In this document: positions 1-8,915 of the stretch, piece by piece
Position numbering within the stretch: the first letter of the stretch is position 1
Layout: each line of letters begins with the position of its first letter
Origin: Phaeodactylibacter luteus
GTDB lineage: Bacteria > Bacteroidota > Bacteroidia > Chitinophagales > Saprospiraceae
Length of the DNA: 52,335 bases
Direction of reading: 5' to 3'
Assembly: GCF_007993045.1 (NCBI RefSeq)
Contig: NZ_VOOR01000036.1
Span: 1-52,335, forward strand
The notes under the pieces: generated by a model
The model's database searches: none
What the model was told of the DNA's origin: nothing
The model's input: the letters and a program-made list of their open reading frames with translations, nothing else
Made by a program: the position numbers and the translations under genes

Positions 1-444
1 CTCAGGGTGAATAAATTTTGGTGTTTTGGATTTTATAGATTTGTCAAAATGCCACGATGAAAAAAGTTCATATCCATCTTTAGATTCTCCAGATATTTCT
101 AAATCAAAACAGTAGGGTAGCTCCTCATGATACTCTAGTAATGGATTTTGAATCAAATTACTATCAAAAAAACGACCTTTGACAGTAAGACTAAGTTCAA
201 TGCTGAGGTTTTTAACTCCAATAGGTATTGTTCCAGAAGGGGCATAAATATACTCACTATTGAACTTCAAACTCTCCATTGAGTAGACCCAAAAATTTTC
301 ATCCGACTCATACTCGCAAGTATTAGACGCTGTCGTTAAAGGAGAGGTATCGAGGCATAAACCCCATTTATTTAGTAAATCTCCCATTTTTTTTAAATCA
401 GCTGAAACTATTTCTCTGCTATCTTTTTGGTCTTTTCGGCGCAT
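1..444 (-). CDS. Unrecognised protein, last gene of left-island operon (3' end cut by window edge)
   Basis: An open frame starts at an ATG (442-444) and stays open to the first base of the window, giving 148 visible residues. It overlaps the end of the receiver-domain gene by 26 bp in a different frame, so it is very probably translated with it as the next operon member. The protein starts with a charged, helical-looking stretch and then looks like a mixed beta-rich domain. There is no signal peptide or membrane segment. I do not recognise the family. Codon use is AT-rich like the other island genes. It could be the effector or an accessory subunit of the island system, but nothing visible decides this. 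Confidence 0.6.
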   Translation of the reverse strand, partial: MRRKDQKDSREIVSADLKKMGDLLNKWGLCLDTSPLTTASNTCEYESDENFWVYSMESLKFNSEYIYAPSGTIPIGVKNLSIELSLTVKGRFFDSNLIQNPLLEYHEELPYCFDLEISGESKDGYELFSSWHFDKSIKSKTPKFIHPE

Positions 445-1546
445 ATTTCTGTTTTAATGATTCTAGTCTAGATCTTTCAAAAGACGCCACTGGCTTTTTA
501 AGCTCAATCCTTGGATTTGTTACAGCTTCAATCGACACATACCGTTTATCCTGCCAGGGATAAAAATTTTCTTGGCCTGAAATAAGTAGACCATCTGAAG
601 TATCTATAGGAATGCCTGTTTCAGTACACTTTGTCCAAAAAAAAGTACTTGAATGTTTATCTGAAAGAGACTCAATTGGATTGAGAGATAGTTCAAACTT
701 GTCATTAAGTAAACCAACCTTTGTCTTAGACGAGGATCGTCTAAAGGAATTAGGAGTAAATTGGTTTTTCCACCAGGCACTAACTTGGGAACTCCACCAT
801 CTACTCCAACCATTGCTAAAAAGGCCTTTATATTTACTTTTTGACAGCTTTTCGACTAGTATAATCCAATCTTCACCAGATTTGGAGATGTCTACGCCTA
901 ATCTGATTGCAAGAATACTTTCACTAATAAGCTCTCCCGATTTATTTAACAGCTCGTCGATGATAAATCGAGATATTTCATGGGGAATACCTCTACCATC
1001 ATCAAGTCTTTTTCTAAGCGAATCTGTGAATCTATCATCAAGAAAAGACTCATCTTCTATAGCGAGTAAGACATTAAGATCGTTTCGAAAATCAGGGTTG
1101 TTTAATTTTTTATAGTCTTTTGCCAAAGAGGTAAACCTATTTCTGATTTGCCCGACCTTTTCATCCTCGCTAAAAACACTTTTTGAAAATGCAAGGTCGA
1201 ATAAATCATGACCTGTATGGTCTCGTTGGTAGACATCGGGATAATTCCTTGCCGCCGAACACAGAATTATGGGAAAATCCTTTTGTATTTTACCTTCAGA
1301 GGCTAACCTTCTAATTTGTTGCGCTAATGCTTCAGCATCATACCCTTTGTTACTGTCCGCTTTTTCTCCTTGAAGTTGCCAATCAAGTAATAAGCCGTCA
1401 AACTCTTCGATTTGATCAATCAAAAAGCTTAATTGGCTCTCCCATTTATCTTTAACCAAATGAAAGATGATATGTAAATTTTCATTTTTTAAATTATCAG
1501 CAATGGTCTGATTTGTTTCTTGGTCATCAATAAAAAAATATGTCAT
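419..1546 (-). CDS. Receiver-domain protein without DNA-binding output, partner of the dual-GHKL kinase
   Basis: This 375-aa protein has an N-terminal CheY-like receiver with all the key positions: acidic pair D7-D8, phospho-acceptor D55 in LLLDWQL, S97 in ILCSAA, and K122 in FSKS. From about residue 140 on there is a region I cannot assign. It includes a Trp-rich stretch near residues 235-250 and a basic C-terminus. No helix-turn-helix or enzyme motif is visible. I chose the ATG at 1546 because it lies 4 bp after the stop of the kinase-like gene and puts the receiver at the N-terminus; a start at 1582 would add 12 residues. The pairing suggests phosphotransfer from the neighbouring GHKL protein to D55, as in defensive two-component systems such as Detocs, but the C-terminal region is not one I recognise. 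Confidence 0.8.
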   Translation of the reverse strand: MTYFFIDDQETNQTIADNLKNENLHIIFHLVKDKWESQLSFLIDQIEEFDGLLLDWQLQGEKADSNKGYDAEALAQQIRRLASEGKIQKDFPIILCSAARNYPDVYQRDHTGHDLFDLAFSKSVFSEDEKVGQIRNRFTSLAKDYKKLNNPDFRNDLNVLLAIEDESFLDDRFTDSLRKRLDDGRGIPHEISRFIIDELLNKSGELISESILAIRLGVDISKSGEDWIILVEKLSKSKYKGLFSNGWSRWWSSQVSAWWKNQFTPNSFRRSSSKTKVGLLNDKFELSLNPIESLSDKHSSTFFWTKCTETGIPIDTSDGLLISGQENFYPWQDKRYVSIEAVTNPRIELKKPVASFERSRLESLKQKYAPKRPKR

Positions 1547-1550
1547 AGTT

Positions 1551-3770
1551 CTATTCTTTATAATTGCTTTTAGGCAACTCAACTCGGAAACTTGTCTTGA
1601 ACCCTTCCTCAGGAGAAATTAATTCAATTTTTCCATTGTATGCTTCTACTATATCCTTCACGATTTTGAGTCCAAGACCAGTTCCAACGACCGCTGTTTT
1701 TTTCGAAGCTCCGTAGGAAGGAGTGAAAGTGGTGAAAAAGGGAGCAAATATTCTACTTCGGTTTTCTTCAAGAATACCTGTCCCATTATCCATGAACTCT
1801 AAATAAACCACACCATTTTCTTCTCCACATATTATCCTAATTTTGCCCTTGGCTACTCCTGATTTGAAAATTGCCTTTTTTGCATTTGTGTATAGATTGT
1901 ACAGAAGAGAATTCCATTCTGAAGGGTGCATAGGAATGGTGTACAATTCAAAACCGTAGATATCAAATGAAATATCAATGCCTGACTGTTCCGCATCCGC
2001 TTCAATTACCTTGATGAAGTTATTGACAACCTTATTAAGCTTTTGCGGATGCTTCTCTCTTGAAGTATTATTCATTATTGTGTCATCAATGTACGCAACG
2101 TAACTCTCGAACCTTTTAAAGGATTCTCTAAGGTTACGTATTACTTCCTTACTCTCTTTGTCTTTTTCACGCTTACCCAGTAATGATATTCCATTTCTAA
2201 AAACAGGAATGAATTGCCTCACCTCATGCGTAAATTCAGCAATTGTAAGTCCAACTCCAGCTAAAACTCTCATCATTTCGGCCTCTTGCAGTTCAGCTTT
2301 AGCTTTTGTTAAAATACTAATTAAGCTAGTAGTTTCTTCCTTATATTCTTTGTATTTCTCTTCACTTTCAAAAGACTCTTTCTTTTCTACTAGCTCTGAT
2401 TTTTTTGCCTTTATAAAGGTCTCTATTCTATTGGTCAATGGAATATAGTCCTCATCGCCTTTTTTCGATAAGGCTTCACGATTTACTTCATCTTCTTTCC
2501 TTTTTTGTAATCTTGCTGCATTTACTCTTCTAGTTGCAGAGAGTAATGACATATACACAAATTTCCTTAGCTTTTCAAAAGCACTGTTCTCTAAAAGTCC
2601 TTCTCTACTTGATGTCTCTTCGAATCGGTCACCATCCGGATCATTTATTTCGACATAGCCAAAAAAACTTCTGTTATTAAAAGGAACATGAGCGTTATCT
2701 TCTGCCCTAACATTGCTTTTGTCGATCCTTAACCAGTCATTACCAATTTCTCCGTAAGGGGCTACCTTGAATCCATTCCTAAAAAGCTTAATTCCGCTAT
2801 TCTCCTTTGCATAGGATAAAACCTTATTGTATTCAGGTTTAGTTATTCGGCTTCTATAATACTTATCGAAGGAATCGAATCCAAGTATGTAGTAATATGC
2901 TCTGAAATGAGCGTCTTCAATAATGCTGAAGTCTTCATCTAGCTCTATATTGTCATCCAAATGGAATATTTGACTTTTTACTTCGCAGATGGCTTTCCCA
3001 TTTATTACATAGCCATTAATTTCTGCTATTGCAGAGTCGAATATCATTTTATCTGAATCTGCAATAGTAGTAATGTCACCTCCCTCTGTTTTATAGCATT
3101 GAACATTAAAATAATTGTCTTTTTTAGAGTCTGATTGATCTGCAATATTATTCCCTTTAGATGTATCCGATAAGTAGCTAGGTTGTAATAATCCAGAGAC
3201 ATATCGAAAAGCTCTTTTGATTTGTGCATCAGTCCAATTTTCACGAAGACCGTTTATTTCTAATGTAGTACCAGAATCCCTATCGGGCATTCTTTCGACC
3301 TCCTCAATTAGGTTGGTAACATCTTCTAAGTTTTGGTCAGCTTTATAAAGGTTCCAATCTATGGTAAGCTTAAGTGCTTTTAAAGAATTTTCAGTTTGAG
3401 TTATAATGGTAAGGTTTTCACCAAGCCTTTGCGTAGCAAAACGTCCAATCCCCTTTCTACCAGCTCTCTGTCGTTTGTATTTGGGGGATGTAGGAGTTTT
3501 AATTTTGTCTGCTGAAGCAATTCTTAAAAATCCATTTACTAATTGCTGATAATTCATTCCATGACCATCATCTTCTATAGTCAATTGACCACCAGGATTG
3601 GATGTATTTATAAAGTTAAGCGTTACCTCTCTTGCGTCGGCATCGTAAGCATTCTTTATAAGTTCAGAAACTGCAGTCTCGGCACGACCTACCAATTCCT
3701 TCCCGAGTCGGTTGATTATTCCCGCATCAACAGAAAAAGTGACTTCCTTCTTATCTTTTTCGTTACTCAT
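1551..3770 (-). CDS. Protein with two GHKL ATPase modules: MORC/Hsp90-like N-terminus and histidine-kinase-like C-terminus
   Basis: 739 aa. The N-terminal module has the GHKL N-box (E35...N40 in SELIKNAYDADA), the G1 box IEDDGHGM (65-72) and the G2 box GRKGIGRFATQRLG (104-117), the arrangement of MORC/HSP90-type ATPases. A charged coiled-coil region (about 415-500) follows. Next come an H-box-like segment, FTHEVRQ, with candidate phospho-acceptor H515, and a second ATPase module with an N-box around N625/N629, G1 FMDNGTGI (659-666), an F-box APFFTTF and G2 GTGLGLKIV (696-704). No membrane segment is visible, so it should be cytosolic and sense an internal signal. It sits 11 bp after the 161-aa gene and 4 bp before the receiver gene. 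Having both GHKL types in one chain is unusual. Confidence 0.85.
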   Translation of the reverse strand: MSNEKDKKEVTFSVDAGIINRLGKELVGRAETAVSELIKNAYDADAREVTLNFINTSNPGGQLTIEDDGHGMNYQQLVNGFLRIASADKIKTPTSPKYKRQRAGRKGIGRFATQRLGENLTIITQTENSLKALKLTIDWNLYKADQNLEDVTNLIEEVERMPDRDSGTTLEINGLRENWTDAQIKRAFRYVSGLLQPSYLSDTSKGNNIADQSDSKKDNYFNVQCYKTEGGDITTIADSDKMIFDSAIAEINGYVINGKAICEVKSQIFHLDDNIELDEDFSIIEDAHFRAYYYILGFDSFDKYYRSRITKPEYNKVLSYAKENSGIKLFRNGFKVAPYGEIGNDWLRIDKSNVRAEDNAHVPFNNRSFFGYVEINDPDGDRFEETSSREGLLENSAFEKLRKFVYMSLLSATRRVNAARLQKRKEDEVNREALSKKGDEDYIPLTNRIETFIKAKKSELVEKKESFESEEKYKEYKEETTSLISILTKAKAELQEAEMMRVLAGVGLTIAEFTHEVRQFIPVFRNGISLLGKREKDKESKEVIRNLRESFKRFESYVAYIDDTIMNNTSREKHPQKLNKVVNNFIKVIEADAEQSGIDISFDIYGFELYTIPMHPSEWNSLLYNLYTNAKKAIFKSGVAKGKIRIICGEENGVVYLEFMDNGTGILEENRSRIFAPFFTTFTPSYGASKKTAVVGTGLGLKIVKDIVEAYNGKIELISPEEGFKTSFRVELPKSNYKE

Positions 3771-3781
3771 CTTGCTCTACT

Positions 3782-4267
3782 TTATGTATTAAACACCAAC
3801 TCCGTAAACGCAAACGGCTCATCCAGAGCCTTCTTATCCTCCTCAAATTCCTCTTGCAGGATGGACAAACCACCGTTGGTATAAGCCTCGACGATTTCCT
3901 TCAGTTCCGTCGATTTCTTATTGATTTCATCTTCGGTCATAAAATCGTATTTCCTAAACGGTGTGCCATCCTTAACTAGGGTACAGGCAACAAGATGGTT
4001 TTTTAGCACTTCAGGCTGCCAATCTTCAATACGCATTACATTAGACTTGCTCTTTTCCGAACTTCCCAACGGAATTGATCTGTCATGCTTTAGCCCCAGG
4101 AAAAAAGCATACATATAAAGCTCATAGTTTTTAGCAAATACCTTGACCTTGTCAAGGCGATCTTGCTCACTTCCACCCCATTTCCGAGAGTAGCGAGCAA
4201 ACAGATGCTCGTACCGCTCTGCAAAACGAGGCTCTTTGATCTTAAACTTGGTAATAACCGTATCCAT
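3782..4267 (-). CDS. Uncharacterised 161-aa protein of the island operon
   Basis: A soluble, charged, mostly helical protein with no signal peptide, membrane segment or catalytic motif that I recognise. It starts 6 bp after the stop of the ATPase gene and ends 11 bp before the kinase-like gene, so it belongs to the operon. Its position next to a DndD-like ATPase brings DndE to mind, but length (161 versus about 110-130 aa) and sequence do not convince me. Aromatic and charged clusters lie around residues 40-60. I regard the function as unknown; an adaptor joining the ATPase/helicase half to the kinase/receiver half is a guess from position only. Confidence 0.75.
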   Translation of the reverse strand: MDTVITKFKIKEPRFAERYEHLFARYSRKWGGSEQDRLDKVKVFAKNYELYMYAFFLGLKHDRSIPLGSSEKSKSNVMRIEDWQPEVLKNHLVACTLVKDGTPFRKYDFMTEDEINKKSTELKEIVEAYTNGGLSILQEEFEEDKKALDEPFAFTELVFNT

Positions 4268-4273
4268 AAAGCC

Positions 4274-6469
4274 TTAAATTTTCTTGATTTGAACGGTAAG
4301 CTTATTGATATCTCTCGAGTTTACGCCATCGGGGATATCGAGCATGTAGATGTTCATTGGGACACCTTCTTCCTCTAAAGTGTCTATGAGCTCCCGGATA
4401 CCAGGTTTATCTATTTTATAGCGGTTGGCACGTTCGGGATCGTTAGTAAGGTATTCAAACATCATTACAATCGATTGCTCGAAGGTGGTGCCTATTTGGC
4501 GCAGGAGCAGCTTCTTCTTCTTGGCATCGAATGCGGAATTGGGAGCATCTGCAATGAGAGGGTAACGCTTGTTAAAGCCGTATTCTTTGTTGGCACTCAA
4601 AATGGCAAATAGGATTGAGAATTGCATAGACAATAATTGCGCAGTGTTGATGCCCGCCGTTTCATTAGTTCCGTTTTCGTTATGGATTTCTGGAGAATAG
4701 CCCCCCTTATTGTTTTGTTTGAATACAATCTTGCCATAGAAAGCCCCAGAGTGCTTATTTATAGCTTCGTAGTGTCTGTTGGCTTCCCTTGTAAGCAGGT
4801 CGACCAATTTTTTATACTGTTGGTCTTTGGCTGTTTTAGTTGCAGCTAATAGATCCCCGAAATAATCTTTTTGCTTTCTGAGTATAGGATCGATGTCTCC
4901 TTCGTGCAGTTTATCCAGCGCCTGATCTTTTTCGGCTTTTTCCTCGGTCAATACTTTTTTACGTTCTTCCAGCCGAACAATTTCTTCTCGTAGCGAAGCC
5001 GTTTTTTCATTATATCTTCTTATCCGATCGCCTAGCCTAATGCCGGCGTCAATTGAAGTGATGTTATACTTTGAAAGCAGCTTTTCTTTTTCTTCTTCTA
5101 TTCTTCTGTTTTCTTCATCAAGTTGTTTTCTCTTACTCTTTAGCTCGAAGAATAATCTTCGCTGTTGTACAAAATCATGTTTAAAGCTATCTGAGTAATT
5201 GCTGATTACATTCAGTGAGCGTCTTAAGTCACTTAGCTGAAAGGCCTGGTGAAAAGGTGTCGCTAGTTTCTCATTGAGTGGCTTATCCTCCCTTGGCAGC
5301 CATTTTTGGATATTTTTGTAAGCATCACTATCTTTAGTAGCCGGGCGGTCACAAATCGTACAATGCTCTTTATTTAGCATGTCGTGAATATGATCGTGCA
5401 GGTATAGGCTTTCTAAATCTTTAGGCTTATCCTTCTTCTTTATTTTTTCGGAGGCAACTCTTTTGAACTCGTAATCTTGAACTAACTCCTCGAACTTCTC
5501 CTGCACTTCGTTCGTGCCATGAGCTACCCAAAAGCTTTTAAATAAGTCACGATTGGCATTATCGAGCATTTGATCAAGGTCGTACTCAGTCTGAGCTAGC
5601 TCCCGTTTAATACGGTCTTCTTCAGCGCTATGGGCACGGAGTTCTTCTCGCACATTTTCGCCCATCGCCATATTGTCGACCTCTTCTTCTGCTATATCCA
5701 AGTCTTTTTCTTTGATAGCCAGCTTTTCTTCAATTGCATGAAGCTCTTTGTCTAGCTTTTCAATTTGACTGGTTAGCAAGTCTGTTTTTTCTTTATGCTT
5801 TTGTGATTTTTTTACCGCTTTATCGTATCTATCCCTGCTTCTCCGGTCTGTATTTTCTGCCACTTCAATAAACTTTTCCCAAGTATCGATATAAGATAGC
5901 TTATTGATGACTTGCTTTAGCTTGATAGCATTAGAAGTGTCTACCGCGCCTTTAATCCCCCTTTCCCCTTGGAACCAAATGTGTTCTAAAACAGTAGGTT
6001 GAATAACTTGCTCGCGGATGTAGTCATCAACTTCCTGTTGCGAACTGAAGCTTACCGGTTTGAACTCTAGGTCGCTTTTCTCACTTATGGTTAGCTTGCT
6101 CTTTCCAAGGCTAGTGACCTCCATGCCAGAAAGCTTTTTTACAGCATAGCTTCGTTCCAGAATGATCTCCTTACCTTTTTCATTGGCAAGGGTAAGCCTT
6201 ACAATCGCTTTTATAATCGCTCCATCGTCGCCATCTGCTATAGCTTTCTTAGAAACAAGCCCACCTTTTATTGCTTCTGTAGGGGTGTCAAGGCGACCAT
6301 CTTGATTAGTGATTTTATCAAATAAGACCCAGTTGAACGAGTCATAGAGCTTCGTTTTACCGTAGCCATTCCCTCCTAAAATCACGTTTAGGCCATCAGA
6401 AAAATCAATACAGTTATCTGTACCGCTAAAGCACATGAAATTTTCTAATTCTAGCTTTAGGATCTTCAT
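4274..6469 (-). CDS. DndD/Rad50-like SMC-family ATPase with zinc-hook motif
   Basis: 731 aa. The N-terminal ABC half has Walker A GGNGYGKT (32-39) after the typical LENFMCFSGTD opening. Two long charged coiled coils (about 205-300 and 430-525) flank a CTIC motif (C370, C373), which is a zinc hook. The C-terminal half carries a degenerate signature region (QLLSMQFSI, about 611-619) and Walker B YPLIADAP (636-643). The catalytic glutamate position after the Asp is Ala (DAP), as is common in DndD-like and other defence ATPases. No DndB or DndC gene is nearby, so DNA phosphorothioation is not indicated. The start ATG overlaps the stop of the 76-aa gene (ATGA at 6466-6469), which implies coupled translation. 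Its likely role is DNA-end or structure sensing and loading, with the helicase as partner. Confidence 0.85.
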   Translation of the reverse strand: MKILKLELENFMCFSGTDNCIDFSDGLNVILGGNGYGKTKLYDSFNWVLFDKITNQDGRLDTPTEAIKGGLVSKKAIADGDDGAIIKAIVRLTLANEKGKEIILERSYAVKKLSGMEVTSLGKSKLTISEKSDLEFKPVSFSSQQEVDDYIREQVIQPTVLEHIWFQGERGIKGAVDTSNAIKLKQVINKLSYIDTWEKFIEVAENTDRRSRDRYDKAVKKSQKHKEKTDLLTSQIEKLDKELHAIEEKLAIKEKDLDIAEEEVDNMAMGENVREELRAHSAEEDRIKRELAQTEYDLDQMLDNANRDLFKSFWVAHGTNEVQEKFEELVQDYEFKRVASEKIKKKDKPKDLESLYLHDHIHDMLNKEHCTICDRPATKDSDAYKNIQKWLPREDKPLNEKLATPFHQAFQLSDLRRSLNVISNYSDSFKHDFVQQRRLFFELKSKRKQLDEENRRIEEEKEKLLSKYNITSIDAGIRLGDRIRRYNEKTASLREEIVRLEERKKVLTEEKAEKDQALDKLHEGDIDPILRKQKDYFGDLLAATKTAKDQQYKKLVDLLTREANRHYEAINKHSGAFYGKIVFKQNNKGGYSPEIHNENGTNETAGINTAQLLSMQFSILFAILSANKEYGFNKRYPLIADAPNSAFDAKKKKLLLRQIGTTFEQSIVMMFEYLTNDPERANRYKIDKPGIRELIDTLEEEGVPMNIYMLDIPDGVNSRDINKLTVQIKKI

Positions 6470-6696
6470 AGCGCATACTTTTCTTCGAAGAATTTGATCA
6501 ATCGCCCGGCTGCAGTCCGAGATGTCTCATCCTTAAGTTCATTCATTACTTTGACAGCTGACTGCATAAATTGAATAAATTCATTGTCATGAGGAGGCTC
6601 AAACTGAATCTCTTTGATTTCTCGAGGCCCGTACTTATGCTTTTCCATAAGTTCCTCATTGTCTAACATTGCTTCAAGAATGTATTGTGCGTCCAT
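6466..6696 (-). CDS. Small acidic 76-aa protein between helicase and ATPase genes
   Basis: An acidic, helical 76-aa protein with no recognisable domain. It starts 5 bp after the helicase stop and overlaps the ATPase start by 4 bp (ATGA), so its stoichiometry with both is probably fixed by coupling. Small proteins in this position occur as middle components of several ATPase-based defence systems (for example LmuC in Lamassu). I can claim only the analogy of position, not homology. Confidence 0.75.
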   Translation of the reverse strand: MDAQYILEAMLDNEELMEKHKYGPREIKEIQFEPPHDNEFIQFMQSAVKVMNELKDETSRTAAGRLIKFFEEKYAL

Positions 6697-6701
6697 ATGG
6701 C

Positions 6702-8915
6702 TTAGAGTTCTTCAATGATATCATATAAATTGAGTACAGGCTTTAGCCTTTGTAGGGCTTCCATGTGATTGATAGCTAACCCTGCGAATTCGTATACGCG
6801 TTTTAACTCATTTTCGATGAGGCGCTTTTCAGTATTGTAGTTGCCGACCCGATGCTCGGTACTTGGGACAACGACTAGATCATAGATTGTTGCAAGTGTT
6901 TTGTTGGGGGCTTTTCTTAGTATTCTGCCCCGCCTTTGAATAAACTGACGAGGGTTGCCTGTGCTTGCACAGAATATGGCTTGTTCTGTGCGCGGAACAT
7001 CTACGCCTTCATCTAAACATTTCATAGAAACCAAAACGTCTATATCAGATTGGGCGAAGCTATCAAGTGTCGACGCCCTGTCTTTGGTTGCGCCATGAAA
7101 AAGTGCAACTTTAGTATCAGGAGAAATCTGACGAATGTGATTCGAGTAGATCTCGCAGATTCTATTTTCCTCCTTGTCTAGATTCCCTAAGCGCTCTGTA
7201 TCAACAAAAAGGTCTCCAAAGTATCCTTCAGGGGCATAGACTAAAGTGTAGTTTAGTTTGTTTAGTTTCGACAGCTCTTCTACGAGCTTGTCAAAGGCAG
7301 CAAGCTTATTTGCCGCTTTGTGTATGATTTGCTTCCGAGCTAGCAGCAGCCGTTCTACCATCTCTTTTGATTCCTCCGATTCGTCAGCCCAGAATTGAGC
7401 GAGTTTGGCGCTGATTTCAGAATACTCTTCTAGTTCCTCAGGCGTTAATTCCACCAGAATTGGATAATACTTATACTCACAGAGGAATCCAGATTCCAAT
7501 GCTTGTTTCATCGGATATTCAAAAGTATAAGGTGGGGTGTCTTCGAAAAAGCTGTCTATTGCAGCAGTTCCCTCTTTGTCATACACTCGGTCAGGAGTTG
7601 CGCTTAGGCCTATTCTTTTTTTGATAGGAAATCCCTCTAATAATGGGAGAATGCTCTTAGAACCAAGGTTGTGCGCTTCATCAGCAATGAGGATAGTGTC
7701 CTCAGGAATCATTTTTATTGCTTTTTGAAAGCGTCGATGAGTAAAAGACCGGTACGTAGTAATAATAATGAAAGAGTACCTCTCTTTATCGGCGGAAAGG
7801 ATAGACACCATCTGTAAATCATCCCGCCAATTTTTGTTTTGGGATGATACTTTGATGATATTTCGATAATTGAAGCCTCTAACTTCATCTTCCCACTGAT
7901 TGACTAACTCGATAGTTGGTACTAATATAATAGCCTGATACTGACCTAGCTTTTTGTGTTCACGCAATACAGCGTTTAGAGCAGTGAGCGTTTTTCCGGT
8001 GCCGGTCGCCATTGCAAAAATCCCTTTATAGCCTCTTGCTTTCCAGTTTTCATATGCTTTATCTTGATAAGCCCTTGGCTTTTCATAAGGGAAATATGGC
8101 TCCTTGACATGCATTGAAACCCTTTGCTCCATCTCTTCTTCTAGCCGGTCAATGATGCTTCTAACCTTATAGTTGCTAATCAACTGTCGCTTTTTTCGTA
8201 GTAGCTTTTGCTCATCAACAATAAGCTCCTCGATAGAGTGGCCACCAAAATCCTTAGCTATTAGGAGCTCTACTTCGTCAGTCGCAAGGTAATCTACGAA
8301 AGGTGCATCTTTATGCCAGATTTGATTGAAGTACCTTTCGTATTCTTCAATTGCCGCTTGCTCGGCTCGGCTGCCCCAAGCTATTTTGACTTCGAGCTCT
8401 TCCAGGTTTTCTAAAAGCCCGTAAGCTGTGAAGTTGCAAGAAGATTTGAACTTTACAGCCCTGCCTTCTTCATCATAGAATACCCCTGATTTATAGTGTG
8501 CTATGCCTCTTGCCCCTTTTGGTTTAACAATCAGTACTTCAAGTTTTTTTGAAGAGATCAACCATGCAAGGCATCGGAAAAAATGTCTGCCATATTCATT
8601 TAGTGTAGACTTTATTTTGGCATAATCTGAAATAGAGAACTCATATTGGCTTTCAGATGTAGTTAACCCTTCTTCTATTGCTTTTCGGTCTTTTGGGGAT
8701 AGAACATGATTGGAGATCATTCTAACTGTACCTCCATTGTAAAGAAATTGCGCAAAGCCTATCGAAAGGAGATTGATTGCGGACGAGCTGAAATACCCTA
8801 GTAGCAAGTCAAATCGCTTGCTCTTGGGAAGTACTTCCAAGAAAAAGCCAATTGGCTCATTCGCAGAGCCTGTTCGGTACTCGTTACTTTCCGGGAAATT
8901 AATAAGCTCTAGCAT
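6702..8915 (-). CDS. PLD-family nuclease fused to superfamily 2 helicase
   Basis: 737 aa and first gene of the island operon. Residues about 20-200 form a phospholipase-D-like domain with an HxK(x)nD motif (H140, K142, D148) and the partner Asn motif (SSCNFTAYGLLEN, N161). This is the nuclease arrangement seen at the N-terminus of many type III-restriction-like and defence helicases. The helicase follows: Walker A ATGTGKT (303-309), DEAH (412-415), SAT in GLSATP (435-440) and motif VI QFIQRRGRILR near the C-terminus. It has no signal peptide or membrane segment. The gene is AT-rich compared with the core. It probably cleaves and translocates foreign DNA. No methyltransferase is visible in the window, so self/non-self discrimination would have to work another way or depend on genes beyond base 1. 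Confidence 0.9.
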   Translation of the reverse strand: MLELINFPESNEYRTGSANEPIGFFLEVLPKSKRFDLLLGYFSSSAINLLSIGFAQFLYNGGTVRMISNHVLSPKDRKAIEEGLTTSESQYEFSISDYAKIKSTLNEYGRHFFRCLAWLISSKKLEVLIVKPKGARGIAHYKSGVFYDEEGRAVKFKSSCNFTAYGLLENLEELEVKIAWGSRAEQAAIEEYERYFNQIWHKDAPFVDYLATDEVELLIAKDFGGHSIEELIVDEQKLLRKKRQLISNYKVRSIIDRLEEEMEQRVSMHVKEPYFPYEKPRAYQDKAYENWKARGYKGIFAMATGTGKTLTALNAVLREHKKLGQYQAIILVPTIELVNQWEDEVRGFNYRNIIKVSSQNKNWRDDLQMVSILSADKERYSFIIITTYRSFTHRRFQKAIKMIPEDTILIADEAHNLGSKSILPLLEGFPIKKRIGLSATPDRVYDKEGTAAIDSFFEDTPPYTFEYPMKQALESGFLCEYKYYPILVELTPEELEEYSEISAKLAQFWADESEESKEMVERLLLARKQIIHKAANKLAAFDKLVEELSKLNKLNYTLVYAPEGYFGDLFVDTERLGNLDKEENRICEIYSNHIRQISPDTKVALFHGATKDRASTLDSFAQSDIDVLVSMKCLDEGVDVPRTEQAIFCASTGNPRQFIQRRGRILRKAPNKTLATIYDLVVVPSTEHRVGNYNTEKRLIENELKRVYEFAGLAINHMEALQRLKPVLNLYDIIEEL

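Noticed and set aside
3782-4267. Calling the 161-aa protein DndE
   Set aside because: Length and visible sequence do not match. Position next to a DndD-like ATPase alone is weak.
4274-6469. Annotating the zinc-hook ATPase as DndD of a DNA phosphorothioation system
   Set aside because: No DndB, DndC or IscS-like gene is near, and the neighbours differ. Only the ATPase class is shared.
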